DNA of 7,350 nucleotides from NCBI GenBank assembly GCA_013153375.1, contig JAADEN010000133.1, forward strand, positions 1 through 7,350, read 5' to 3'. Positions 1 through 6,363 of this stretch are shown here, one piece after another. The translations under genes and the position numbers were made by a program. The notes below the pieces were generated by a model. That model was not told where the DNA came from. It did no database searches and saw only the letters and a list, made by a program, of their open reading frames with translations. Each line of letters begins with the position of its first letter. The first letter of the stretch is position 1. This stretch comes from Chloroflexota bacterium. GTDB lineage: Bacteria > Chloroflexota > Anaerolineae > Anaerolineales > DRMV01.

Positions 1-72
1 GACGAGGCGAGCGGGCGCTATCGGTGGCGCGTGGTGGTGCAAGCGGTGTTGGTGGAGGTACACGGCGAGTAA
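1..72 (+). CDS. C-terminal end of an unidentified protein (partial, 23 codons)
   Basis: The first reading frame is open from the window edge to a TAA at 70-72 and has 20 of 23 third positions G or C, like the host genes further on. The other two plus frames also stay open here but are poorer in that bias. The visible tail ends in RWRVVVQAVLVEVHGE, an alternating hydrophobic pattern that suggests beta strands. It is too short for a family call. A GC-rich hairpin follows 42 bp downstream, which fits this being the last gene of its transcript. The call rests on codon bias and context only. Confidence 0.5.
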   Translation, partial: DEASGRYRWRVVVQAVLVEVHGE

Positions 73-114
73 GGCCGAGCGACGGTAAGCGTCCGCTTGG
101 AGGCGGCGCATAAC

Positions 115-155
115 AGGGCGGGGTCCGAGGCATCGGGCCCCGCCCTGAGCGTTTG
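115..155 (+). terminator. GC-rich hairpin, probable transcription terminator
   Basis: A 12-bp stem pairs 115-126 (AGGGCGGGGTCC) with 135-146 (GGGCCCCGCCCT) around an 8-base loop. All pairs are Watson-Crick except one G-U. Only a short TTT (152-154) follows, so the U-tract is weak. The hairpin lies between the stop of the upstream gene (72) and the promoter of the esterase gene, where a terminator is expected. It could also work in a Rho-assisted way or be a simple 3'-end stabiliser. Confidence 0.6.
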
Positions 156-191
156 AAAAGCCCGCCGGCCCTGTCAGGACTTTCCCCTTAA

Positions 192-220
192 TTCAGGGGG
201 CGCCCGGCCCGCGGTATAAT
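192..220 (+). promoter_or_regulatory. Sigma-70-type promoter of the esterase gene
   Basis: A perfect TATAAT lies at 215-220 in very GC-rich surroundings, preceded by GG. A weak -35 candidate, TTCAGG (192-197, three of six matches to TTGACA), lies 17 bp upstream. Transcription would start near 227, upstream of the ATG at 249 but downstream of the ATG at 219, which overlaps the -10 box. The promoter therefore helps decide the start codon of the next gene. The -35 candidate overlaps a small inverted repeat (CCCCT 184-188, AGGGG 195-199), which could be an operator or chance. Confidence 0.65.
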
Positions 221-248
221 GCAACCATCCACCGCCTGGAGTTGGCCC

Positions 249-1250
249 ATGTCTTCCCGCATCGTCCTCGAGATGTTCGCCAGCCGCGCGCTGGAAGGCA
301 ACCCCCTGGGCGACCCCGCGACCCGCCGGGTGCCCATCTACCTGCCCCCGGGCTACGACGCCGAGCCCGAAAGGCGCTATCCCACGGTGTACATCCTGGC
401 CGGGTTCGGTAGCCGCGGGCTGGGGCTGCTCAACGATTCCCTGTGGGACGAGAACATCCAGCAGCGCCTGGATCGGCTCATCGCCCAGGGCGCGCTGCCG
501 CCCGTCATCGCGGTGTTGCCCGACGCCAGCACCCGCTACGGCGGCTCCCAGTACCTCAACTCCTCGGCCACGGGCAACTACGAGGACCACATCCTGGAAC
601 TGGTGGATTTCGTGGACGCGCGCTATCGCACCCGCCCCGAGCGGGACTTCCGAGCGGTCATGGGCCACTCGTCGGGCGGCTACGGCGCGCTGGTGCTGGG
701 TATGCGGCATCCCGATGTGTTCGGCCTGGTCGCGGACCACGCCGGCGATGTGGACTTCGAGTTGGCCTACAAGCCCGACTTCCCCAAAGTGCTGCGCTTC
801 TACCTGCAGAAGGGCCGGGAGGGCATCGCCAACCTGCTGGCCGACCCCGCGGCCTACCGCCCCAAGGATGGCCTGTTCTTCGCCACGCTGAACACCCTGG
901 CCATGGCCGCGGCCTATTCTCCCAACCCCCTGGCCGAATGGGGCTTCGACCTGCCCTTCGACCTGGAGACGGGCGCGCGGCGGCCCGAAGTGTGGGCCCA
1001 GTGGCTGGCCCACGACCCCCTCCATCTGGTGGCCGCGCACCGGGACGCGCTGCGCTCGCTGCGACTGCTGTTCCTGGATTGCGGCCTGTACGACGAGTAC
1101 AACCTGCTCTACGGCGCGCGGCAGTTGAGCCAGCGCCTCACCGCCTATGGCGTGCCCCACATCTACGAGGAATTCCCCGATGGGCATCGGGGCACCCGCT
1201 ATCGTTTCGATGTCAGTTTGACGCTTATGGGGCAGGTTTGGGGCGCGTAA
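249..1250 (+). CDS. Putative esterase, alpha/beta hydrolase fold (esterase D/PF00756-like)
   Basis: This 333-residue protein has the layout of the putative-esterase branch of the alpha/beta hydrolases. An early strand and oxyanion region, YPTVYILAGFG, is followed by the nucleophile elbow GHSSGG (residues 139-144, predicted catalytic Ser141). The acid is likely Asp282 in GLYDEYN and the base His313 in DGHRG, both near the C terminus as in esterase D. No signal peptide or membrane segment is seen, so it is probably cytoplasmic. The substrate (carboxylic ester or S-acyl thioester such as S-formylglutathione) cannot be decided. ATG 249 is preferred over ATG 219 because the latter lies inside the TATAAT box, while 249 has TGGAG at 237-241 with a suitable spacing. 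The stop codon directly abuts that of the convergent lipM gene, so no terminator fits between them. Confidence 0.88.
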   Translation: MSSRIVLEMFASRALEGNPLGDPATRRVPIYLPPGYDAEPERRYPTVYILAGFGSRGLGLLNDSLWDENIQQRLDRLIAQGALPPVIAVLPDASTRYGGSQYLNSSATGNYEDHILELVDFVDARYRTRPERDFRAVMGHSSGGYGALVLGMRHPDVFGLVADHAGDVDFELAYKPDFPKVLRFYLQKGREGIANLLADPAAYRPKDGLFFATLNTLAMAAAYSPNPLAEWGFDLPFDLETGARRPEVWAQWLAHDPLHLVAAHRDALRSLRLLFLDCGLYDEYNLLYGARQLSQRLTAYGVPHIYEEFPDGHRGTRYRFDVSLTLMGQVWGA

Positions 1251-2093
1251 TCACACCCGCCGGGTCCAGTCCCGGGCCCCGTACTTGGTCTCCCACAGGT
1301 ATTGGGCCCGCCGACGCTCCGCGGGGGTGAGCCCCGCGGGTTCCAGGTCCAGGTTCAGCGTTTGGCGGAACCCTTCGGCCACGGCCTGCGCGGCTTCCTC
1401 CCAGGCCACCGCGCGGCCCAGCAATGCCTCCAGGGTGGTGGCCCGCTCGGCCAGGCGGGCCCGGGCCCGGCCGCGGGCCGCATCGTCGGGGAACGCGAGC
1501 GCGTCCACGATGCGGGTGATGTCGCCCGTGAGGGGCAGGGTGCCGTGCTGGAGCACGCCGCGAATCTTGCGGGCCTGCGCGCTGCCCACCAGTTTGCGCC
1601 CCTGGACGGTGATCTCGTACACCGCGGGCACCTGAAAGCACACGGCCTGATGTCGGCCCTGGGTCTGATACGCGTCGCGGCGGGTATCCCATTCCGCGGG
1701 CACGCCCAGGGCGCGCAGGGCCCACAGCAGCGCGGTCGAAAGACGCCGATACGCGGCCAGCACATCGCCCCGCACGCGGGGATCGTCGGGCCGCGCGACC
1801 ACCGCGTAGGTCAGTTCGTCGGTGTGCAGGATGGCCCGCCCGCCGGTCAGGCGGCGCACCACATCCCAGCCGCGGGCCTGCACGCGGGCCAGGTCCGCGT
1901 CCGCGACGGGCTGGTTCACGCCCAGCGACAGCGCGGGCGGCGCCCAGGCGTACAATCGCAGCGTGGGCGGCGAGGTGCCGTCCATCACGCCTTGCAGCAC
2001 GGCCTCGTCCACGGCCATGTTCCACGGTCCGGGCTGCGGCTCGGGCTGCCACAGCAGCCGCCAGCGCGTCCGGGGGTAGGTTTCGGCGCTCAT
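1251..2093 (-). CDS. lipM: Octanoyltransferase LipM-like (lipoate/biotin ligase fold)
   Basis: This 280-residue protein of the LplA/LipB/BirA fold family probably moves octanoate from acyl carrier protein to lipoyl domains (such as GcvH), the first step of lipoate biosynthesis in the cytoplasm. Visible signatures are NMAVDEA (25-31), the ligand-pocket motif RRLTGGRAILHTDELTY (80-96), and GRKLVGSAQAR (165-175) with the conserved Lys167. A cysteine at 152, in AVCFQVP, sits almost exactly where Bacillus subtilis LipM (278 residues) has its catalytic Cys150. This separates it from ATP-dependent LplA ligases, which do not rely on a cysteine there. The length also matches LipM. The last residues (WETKYGARDWTRRV) resemble the tail of this family. 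No partner amidotransferase LipL or lipoyl synthase lies in the window. A LipL-type amidotransferase or a LplA-type ligase are the alternatives. Confidence 0.85.
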   Translation of the reverse strand: MSAETYPRTRWRLLWQPEPQPGPWNMAVDEAVLQGVMDGTSPPTLRLYAWAPPALSLGVNQPVADADLARVQARGWDVVRRLTGGRAILHTDELTYAVVARPDDPRVRGDVLAAYRRLSTALLWALRALGVPAEWDTRRDAYQTQGRHQAVCFQVPAVYEITVQGRKLVGSAQARKIRGVLQHGTLPLTGDITRIVDALAFPDDAARGRARARLAERATTLEALLGRAVAWEEAAQAVAEGFRQTLNLDLEPAGLTPAERRRAQYLWETKYGARDWTRRV

Positions 2094-2099
2094 GGGGTT

Positions 2100-2105
2100 A
2101 TTCTA
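2100..2105 (-). promoter_or_regulatory. -10 box of lipM, leaderless arrangement
   Basis: On the minus strand TAGAAT (2105 down to 2100) is followed by AACCCC and then the lipM ATG at 2093. A -10 box ending six bases before the start codon places the transcription start at or next to the ATG, the typical geometry of leaderless transcripts. No Shine-Dalgarno is present between box and ATG. A clean -35 is not seen: TTGTAC (minus strand, 2131 to 2126) is spaced 20 bp away, longer than usual. Confidence 0.5.
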
Positions 2106-2126
2106 CCCCAACCCGCCCGGCCGCGG

Positions 2127-2132
2127 TACAAT
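2127..2132 (+). promoter_or_regulatory. -10 box of the TIM-barrel/OCD/sulfatase gene run
   Basis: TACAAT in the context CGCGGTACAATTG differs from TATAAT by one base and stands out in GC-rich DNA. Its GG prefix matches the other two -10 boxes of the window. It would give a leader of about 75 bases before the ATG at 2215. No good -35 at 17 bp is visible; TTCTAC (2101-2106) is 20 bp upstream and overlaps the opposing lipM -10 box. Confidence 0.5.
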
Positions 2133-2201
2133 TGCGCGGCGCGGCCGAGAAGCGCGGGCCCATCGCCCGCAGCCCGGCCTCAATATCTTTGTCCCCCACC
2201 C

Positions 2202-2208
2202 AGGAGAG
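2202..2208 (+). promoter_or_regulatory. Ribosome binding site fixing the start at 2215
   Basis: AGGAGAG lies six bases before ATG 2215. The reading frame is open from an ATG at 2092, but that would put 41 low-complexity residues before the conserved fold and would start upstream of the -10 box at 2127-2132. The ribosome binding site therefore argues strongly for 2215. Confidence 0.75.
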
Positions 2209-2214
2209 CACGGC

Positions 2215-3075
2215 ATGGGGAAACTTTCTTTTCGCTTCGGTACGGTCGGTTCGCCCAAATCCACCCCCAAAGGGGGCACGGTGGGCGGCATCAAGCGCCT
2301 GGCCGAGTTGGGCCTGGACGCGCTGGAATTGGGCTGGGTGCGGTCGGTGCGGGTGAGCGACAAGACCGCGGCCAAGATCAAGCAGACCGCTCGAGACGCG
2401 GGCGTGTCCCTCAGCGTGCACGCGCCGTACTTCATCAACCTGAACGCGGACGACGAGGAATGGCCCAAGAGCCGCAAGCGCCTGCTGGACGCGGCCTATT
2501 GGGGCTGGAAGGCCGGCGCGACGGACATCGTGTTCCATCCCGGGTCGTACTTCGGCAAACCGTCCCGGGAGGTGCTGCCCGTGGCCCTGCGCCGCCTGGA
2601 AGAGGTGTTGCGCACCCTGGACGAGCAGGGCGTGCGGGTGGTGCTGCGGCCCGAAACCATGGGCAAGGCCGCGATGCTGGGTTCGTTGGACGATGTGCTG
2701 GCCATGGCCAGGGCTTTTCCGGGGCGGGTGGAGCCGTGCCTGGACTTCGCGCACCTGCACGCCCGGCCCGGCGACGGCAGCATGAACACCTACGACGAGT
2801 GGGCCCGGGTGCTGGAGGCCTATGGCCGCGCGCTGGGCGACGACGCGCTGAAGCGCCTGCACATCCACCTCTCGGGCATCGCGTACGGGCCCAAGGGCGA
2901 GAAAGAGCACCTGGTCTTCTCGGACGCGGATTTGAATGTGGACGCGATTCTGCGCGCGCTGCACGACTTCGGCGCGCAGGGGCGCATTTTGTGCGAGAGC
3001 CCCATTTTGGAGGACGACGCGCAGTTCCTCAAGGAACGCTGGCAGGCCCTGACCGGCGAAGGAGGCGACCCATGA
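2215..3075 (+). CDS. Endonuclease IV-like TIM-barrel metalloenzyme (AP endonuclease family 2)
   Basis: This 286-residue protein matches the endonuclease IV fold (E. coli Nfo is 285 residues), which cuts DNA at abasic sites using three zinc ions. Most metal ligands are recognisable in order: His69 (SVHAPYFINL), His108 (VFHPGSYF), Glu147 (RPETMG), Asp177 and His180 (CLDFAHLH), His216/218 (LHIHLSG), His232 and Glu261 (ILCESP). In Nfo the seventh strand carries Asp-Arg-His; here the same place reads GEKEHL, so the Asp ligand is replaced while the His is kept. That GEK-H pattern resembles an archaeal/Chloroflexi branch of the family as I remember it. DNA repair is the likely role, but a sugar-isomerase-like function within the same fold remains possible. 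It overlaps the next gene by four bases. Start chosen by the AGGAGAG site. Confidence 0.82.
   Translation: MGKLSFRFGTVGSPKSTPKGGTVGGIKRLAELGLDALELGWVRSVRVSDKTAAKIKQTARDAGVSLSVHAPYFINLNADDEEWPKSRKRLLDAAYWGWKAGATDIVFHPGSYFGKPSREVLPVALRRLEEVLRTLDEQGVRVVLRPETMGKAAMLGSLDDVLAMARAFPGRVEPCLDFAHLHARPGDGSMNTYDEWARVLEAYGRALGDDALKRLHIHLSGIAYGPKGEKEHLVFSDADLNVDAILRALHDFGAQGRILCESPILEDDAQFLKERWQALTGEGGDP
3059..3065 (+). promoter_or_regulatory. Perfect Shine-Dalgarno inside the upstream coding end
   Basis: AAGGAGG lies within the last codons of the TIM-barrel gene, six bases before the ATG at 3072. With the ATGA stop/start overlap it predicts strong, translationally coupled expression of the next gene. It also rejects the longer in-frame extension that is open far upstream. 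Confidence 0.75.
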
Positions 3076-4067
3076 GCACACTGCGCTTGCTGGACGCGGC
3101 CGCGGTGCGGGCCGCGCTGCCCATGCCCGAGGTCATCGCGGCCATGAAGCGGGCCTTCGCGGCCTATTCGGGCGGCCAGGCCGAGGTGCCCTTGCGCACC
3201 CGGGTGGACATGCCCGAGCATCAGGGCCTGGCCCTGTTCATGCCGGCCGCGGTGCACGGCCCCGACGAGGCCCTGAGCCTCAAAGCCGTGACCGTGTACA
3301 ACGACAACCCCGCCCGCGGGCTGCCGCTGATCCACGCCGCGGTGCTGGCCTTCGATCCGGCCACGGGGCAGGTGCAGGGCATTTTGGAGGGCGGCACCCT
3401 GACGGCCATCCGCACGGGCGCGGCCTCGGGCGCGGCCACCGACCTGCTGGCCCGCCCCGACAGCCGGGTGCTGGCCGTGTTCGGCGCGGGCGCGCAGGCC
3501 CGCACCCAGATCGAGGCCGTGTGCACCGTGCGGCCCATCCAGCGGGTGTGGGTGTACGATGTGAACCCCGAGCGGGCCCGCGCGCTGGTGGCCGAGATGG
3601 CCGGCCGCGCTCCCGTGCCCGCGGACATGCGGGTGGCCCAAAGCCCGGCCCAGGCCCTGGCCGAGGCCGATGTGGTGTGCACCGCGACCACCTCCACCAC
3701 CCCCGTGTTTGCGGATGCGGATTTGCGGCCCGGCACGCACATCAACGCCATCGGCGCGTACACGCCGCAGATGGCCGAGGTGCCCCCCGAGACCGTGGCC
3801 CGGGCCTATGTGGTGGTCGATAGCCGCGAGGCCGCCTGGGCCGAGGCCGGGGATTTGATCCAGGCTCTGGAGGCCGGCCACATCACCCGCGCGCATGTGG
3901 CCGCGGAACTGGGGGATGTGATCTTGGGCCGGGCCCCGGCGCGGTCTTCGGCCGAGCAGGTGACCCTGTTCAAGTCCGTGGGCCTGGCCGTGCAGGACGC
4001 GCTGGCCGCGCGGCTGGCCCTGGAACGGGCCGCGGCCCACGACCTGGGCCGCGAGGTGGCGTGGTAG
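3072..4067 (+). CDS. Ornithine cyclodeaminase/mu-crystallin family NAD(P)-dependent protein
   Basis: This 331-residue cytoplasmic oxidoreductase belongs to the family of ornithine cyclodeaminase, archaeal alanine dehydrogenase and ketimine reductase (mu-crystallin). Substrate-site residues fit the family: Arg44 in RTRVDMP, Lys71 in LSLKAVTVYNDN, and Arg114 in LTAIRTGAASG. The Rossmann nucleotide motif is VFGAGAQA (136-143), with Asp163 at the end of the next strand (VYDVNPERA), an arrangement usually favouring NAD over NADP. The motif GAYTPQMAEV (228-237) has Ala-Tyr where true ornithine cyclodeaminase has its catalytic Asp (GGDCPGKTEL-type motif), so proline formation from ornithine is unlikely. 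A ketimine/imino-acid reductase or alanine-dehydrogenase-like activity is more plausible. The ATGA overlap with the upstream TIM-barrel gene and its strong ribosome binding site indicate one operon. Confidence 0.87.
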   Translation: MSTLRLLDAAAVRAALPMPEVIAAMKRAFAAYSGGQAEVPLRTRVDMPEHQGLALFMPAAVHGPDEALSLKAVTVYNDNPARGLPLIHAAVLAFDPATGQVQGILEGGTLTAIRTGAASGAATDLLARPDSRVLAVFGAGAQARTQIEAVCTVRPIQRVWVYDVNPERARALVAEMAGRAPVPADMRVAQSPAQALAEADVVCTATTSTTPVFADADLRPGTHINAIGAYTPQMAEVPPETVARAYVVVDSREAAWAEAGDLIQALEAGHITRAHVAAELGDVILGRAPARSSAEQVTLFKSVGLAVQDALAARLALERAAAHDLGREVAW

Positions 4068-4104
4068 CCGTCCGCCGCGCCTCCCGCTCCCGACGAGCCC
4101 GACC

Positions 4105-5910
4105 ATGATCCTGCCCTCTTCGTTGCGCCTCGCGCGCGCGTTCCGCCGTCCCTGGTGGCGATTCGGATACCTGCGCCCCGCGGCGCGCTTCTGGCTCGCG
4201 CTGCTGGCCCTGAACGCGCTGCTCTTCGCGCCCGGCGTGCTGCTGGCCGGGCCCGAGGGCAGCGCCCTGCCCCGTTGGGGGCGGGACATCCGCTCGTGGT
4301 ACGACCTGCTGGTGCGCCGTGAGCACGCGGACCTGCTGCGCCTGCATGCGGAAGTGGTGCTGCTGGCCGCGCTGCGGGTCTGGGGCCCCCGCCGGTGGCG
4401 CGCGAGCCGCTGGGGATGGCGCGCGGTCGCGGTCCTGCTGGTGGCCGACCTGCTCTATCAGACCTACGCGGCCAGCATGGTGTACCTCTACCACGGCCAG
4501 CCCAACTTCTACAACGACTGGGCCTTTGTCTCCGGCGGGTTGGACTTCCTGCTGGATGCGCTGCCCGTGCCCCGCTACGCGTACGCTCTACTCGGGCTGG
4601 GTGTGCTGGCCGTGTTCGGCGGCGTGGCCTACCTGGCCTGGCTGGTCTGGCGCGGGGTGCCTGCTTCCGCGCTGGGCCGGGGCTCCCGCGCCGCGCTGCT
4701 GGCCCTGAGCGTGGCCGTGCTCGCGCCCGCGGTCCTCTACGGCCCGAGCGCGCTGGCCCATCCCCAGGCCGTGGTCACCAGCCTGACCGCGCAGGTAGGG
4801 CACAACATCCAACGCTCGCGGCAATCCCACAGCGCGGTGGCCGACCTGTTGCGCCTGAACCCCTACGCGGCGTACGACTATGGGGACTATCCCCTGGCGC
4901 GGCAGCCCGACATCTACTTCATCTTCGTCGAATCCTACGGCAGCGTGCTCTACCGCCGTGCGGACTGGCGCGCCGCGTACCAGGCCCTGCTGGCCCGCTG
5001 GGAGGAGCACCTGGCCGCGGACGGCTGGTATATGGCCAGCGCGCTGAGCGAATCGCCCACCTGGGGCGGCGGTTCGTGGATGGCCTACATCAGCGCGCTG
5101 TTCGGCCTGCGGGTGGACGAGCAGCAGGCGTTTCTGGCTTTGCGCGAAAAGTATCAGGCCCTGCCTTACCCCAGCCTGGGGCGCTACCTGCACGATCAGG
5201 GCTACGAGTATGTGTGGGTCACGCCCATCGCCCGCGGCCTTTCCCCCGCGCTCACCGAGAAGAACCGCCGCTTCTACGGCATGGACACCTGGATCACCTT
5301 CGACGACCTGGACTACCACGGCCCGCTGTACGGCTGGGGCCCCGCGCCGCCCGACCAGTTCGTGCTGGGCTACATCCGCGAGTTCGCGGCCCACCGCGAT
5401 GACCCGCTGTTCCTGGTCTATCTGACCCAGACTTCCCACTTCCCCTGGGCGCCGCTGCCGCCGACCGTGGACGATTGGCGCACGCTGGCCACGCTGCACT
5501 TGCCCGGCGGCAATCTGGATCAGGACGCGTTCGACAGCCTGCCGCATGCGCAGCGGCGGGCCAACTACTGGCGGGCCGTAGCCTACACCTGGGAGGCGCT
5601 GGGCGAATTCCTGCTCGACCTGCCCTCCGAAGACGCCATCGTCATCCTCATGGGGGATCATCAACCTCCGGCCGTGTCCTCCCGGCGGGACGGCTACGCC
5701 ACCCCCGTGCACATCCTGACCCGCGATCCCGCGTGGGGGACTGCACTGCAGGCCTACGGCTTCGTCCCCGGCCTGTGGGTGCAACCCGCGGAGCCCGTGT
5801 TGCGGCACGAGGCCATGTACTCCCTGCTGGCGCGCGAACTGGTGCGCCACTACGGCCAGGATCCCACGCGCCTGCCGCCCTACCGCCCGCGCGGGCTGGA
5901 AGCGCCCTAA
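4105..5910 (+). CDS. Membrane-anchored sulfatase-like (LTA synthase-type alkaline phosphatase superfamily) protein
   Basis: This 601-residue protein has five predicted membrane helices (about 29-49, 80-94, 105-125, 158-182, 194-214) and then a large extracytoplasmic hydrolase domain. Arginine-rich stretches at the N terminus, between helices 2 and 3, and between 4 and 5 obey the positive-inside rule, placing the C-terminal domain outside. Catalytic elements compare with lipoteichoic acid synthase (Glu255, Thr300, His416, Asp475, His476): here Glu276 (FIFVESYGS), a nucleophile in SPTWGGGSW (Thr319 best fits the spacing), His445 (TQTSHFPW) and Asp518-His519 (MGDHQPP). It may transfer or hydrolyse a phosphate- or sulfate-ester head group of lipids or glycans. 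The substrate is unknown. It starts 37 bp after the upstream gene with no clear ribosome binding site, and is probably the last gene of that operon. It is the last host-like GC-rich gene before the composition break. Confidence 0.82.
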   Translation: MILPSSLRLARAFRRPWWRFGYLRPAARFWLALLALNALLFAPGVLLAGPEGSALPRWGRDIRSWYDLLVRREHADLLRLHAEVVLLAALRVWGPRRWRASRWGWRAVAVLLVADLLYQTYAASMVYLYHGQPNFYNDWAFVSGGLDFLLDALPVPRYAYALLGLGVLAVFGGVAYLAWLVWRGVPASALGRGSRAALLALSVAVLAPAVLYGPSALAHPQAVVTSLTAQVGHNIQRSRQSHSAVADLLRLNPYAAYDYGDYPLARQPDIYFIFVESYGSVLYRRADWRAAYQALLARWEEHLAADGWYMASALSESPTWGGGSWMAYISALFGLRVDEQQAFLALREKYQALPYPSLGRYLHDQGYEYVWVTPIARGLSPALTEKNRRFYGMDTWITFDDLDYHGPLYGWGPAPPDQFVLGYIREFAAHRDDPLFLVYLTQTSHFPWAPLPPTVDDWRTLATLHLPGGNLDQDAFDSLPHAQRRANYWRAVAYTWEALGEFLLDLPSEDAIVILMGDHQPPAVSSRRDGYATPVHILTRDPAWGTALQAYGFVPGLWVQPAEPVLRHEAMYSLLARELVRHYGQDPTRLPPYRPRGLEAP

Positions 5911-5923
5911 CTGGCCATTGTTT

Positions 5924-5932
5924 TGGTATAAT
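5924..5932 (+). promoter_or_regulatory. Extended -10 promoter of the island
   Basis: TGGTATAAT is a perfect extended -10 (TG, one base, TATAAT), which can work with little or no -35 box; none is visible 17 bp upstream, where the sulfatase coding end lies. Transcription would begin near 5939, giving a leader of about 30 bases before the ATG at 5969. It should drive both island genes and possibly the gene starting at 7266, since no terminator is seen between them. Confidence 0.7.
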
Positions 5933-5957
5933 TCTTTAGAGGGCTCTCAAATCAAAC

Positions 5958-5962
5958 AGGAG
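5958..5962 (+). promoter_or_regulatory. Ribosome binding site of the nuclease-like gene
   Basis: AGGAG is placed six bases before ATG 5969, a near-optimal site. The methyltransferase gene that follows has nothing comparable, so the two proteins of the module may be made in unequal amounts unless translation is coupled. Confidence 0.7.
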
Positions 5963-5968
5963 TAGGTT

Positions 5969-6358
5969 ATGAGCGGTGGTAGCGAAGCCGTACACAGCGG
6001 GCGAGAACTGCGAGATCGAGTTGTACAACTCGCCGCATCGTTGGGATTAGAGGTCCAAACGGAAGTCCCTGTCGGTCGTCGTATTTATGGAAAACGGCGT
6101 CGAATTGATATTGTTGTCCGTAAGCCTCATTCGGACAAGATTTTAGGTATTGAATGTAAATATCAAGGTCGGTCGGGTACGGCCGAGGAGAAAATTGCTA
6201 TTGTCTTGAATGATATTGATTACTGGCCCATTCCGGGCCTTGTAGTCATTGATGGTCCTGGTTTTTCCGAGGAGGTACGCGCGTATTTGCTCGCTTCAGG
6301 CAAGGTGGTTGAATTTCAACACCTTCAAGAGTGGTTGCGCCTGTTTTTCGCTCTGTGA
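5969..6358 (+). CDS. Small PD-(D/E)XK nuclease-like protein, putative restriction partner
   Basis: This 129-residue protein shows the core of a PD-(D/E)XK nuclease: an N-terminal helix with Glu13, a strand with Asp47 (RRRIDIVV), and the paired motif Glu62-Cys-Lys64 (LGIECKYQ), followed by TAEEKI and a beta strand GLVVIDG. These residues would bind magnesium and cut DNA. The fold covers the whole chain, leaving no separate DNA-recognition domain, and the protein is less than half the length of DpnII-type enzymes (nearly 300 residues). The adjacent Dam-class methyltransferase suggests a restriction role. It could instead be a nicking or repair nuclease, or need another subunit. Composition is AT-richer than the host genes. 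It has a strong ribosome binding site, and only a few bases separate it from the methyltransferase start. I do not recognise a characterised close relative; the nuclease fold is confident, the restriction role less so. Confidence 0.75.
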   Translation: MSGGSEAVHSGRELRDRVVQLAASLGLEVQTEVPVGRRIYGKRRRIDIVVRKPHSDKILGIECKYQGRSGTAEEKIAIVLNDIDYWPIPGLVVIDGPGFSEEVRAYLLASGKVVEFQHLQEWLRLFFAL

Positions 6359-6363
6359 TTGCG

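Noticed and set aside
219..248. Ten-codon N-terminal extension of the esterase from ATG 219
   Set aside because: That ATG overlaps the TATAAT box, so it would lie upstream of the transcription start; ATG 249 has a ribosome binding site.
2092..2214. 41-codon N-terminal extension of the TIM-barrel protein
   Set aside because: It begins before the -10 box, lacks conserved sequence, and ATG 2215 has AGGAGAG at the right distance and aligns His69 with that of Nfo.
1302..3071. A very long plus-strand open frame (continuous with the reductase gene) running antisense to lipM and out of frame through the TIM-barrel gene
   Set aside because: It is Arg/Gly/Pro/Ala-rich without any domain, crosses two well-supported genes, and stays open because stop codons are rare in GC-rich DNA. 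Only its last part, from ATG 3072, is a real gene.
2820..4289. Minus-strand open frame of about 490 codons opposite the reductase gene
   Set aside because: It is low-complexity His/Gly/Arg-rich text, the mirror of strong GC3 bias in the plus-strand gene, with no family motif.
4588..5850. Minus-strand open frame of about 420 codons opposite the sulfatase-like gene
   Set aside because: It is antisense to a gene with clear catalytic motifs and membrane topology; its composition is typical of a shadow frame.
5911..5968. Terminator or attachment site at the left island edge
   Set aside because: Only TGGCCA, a short palindrome, is present; there is no stable hairpin with a T-tract and no direct repeat matched at the right edge.
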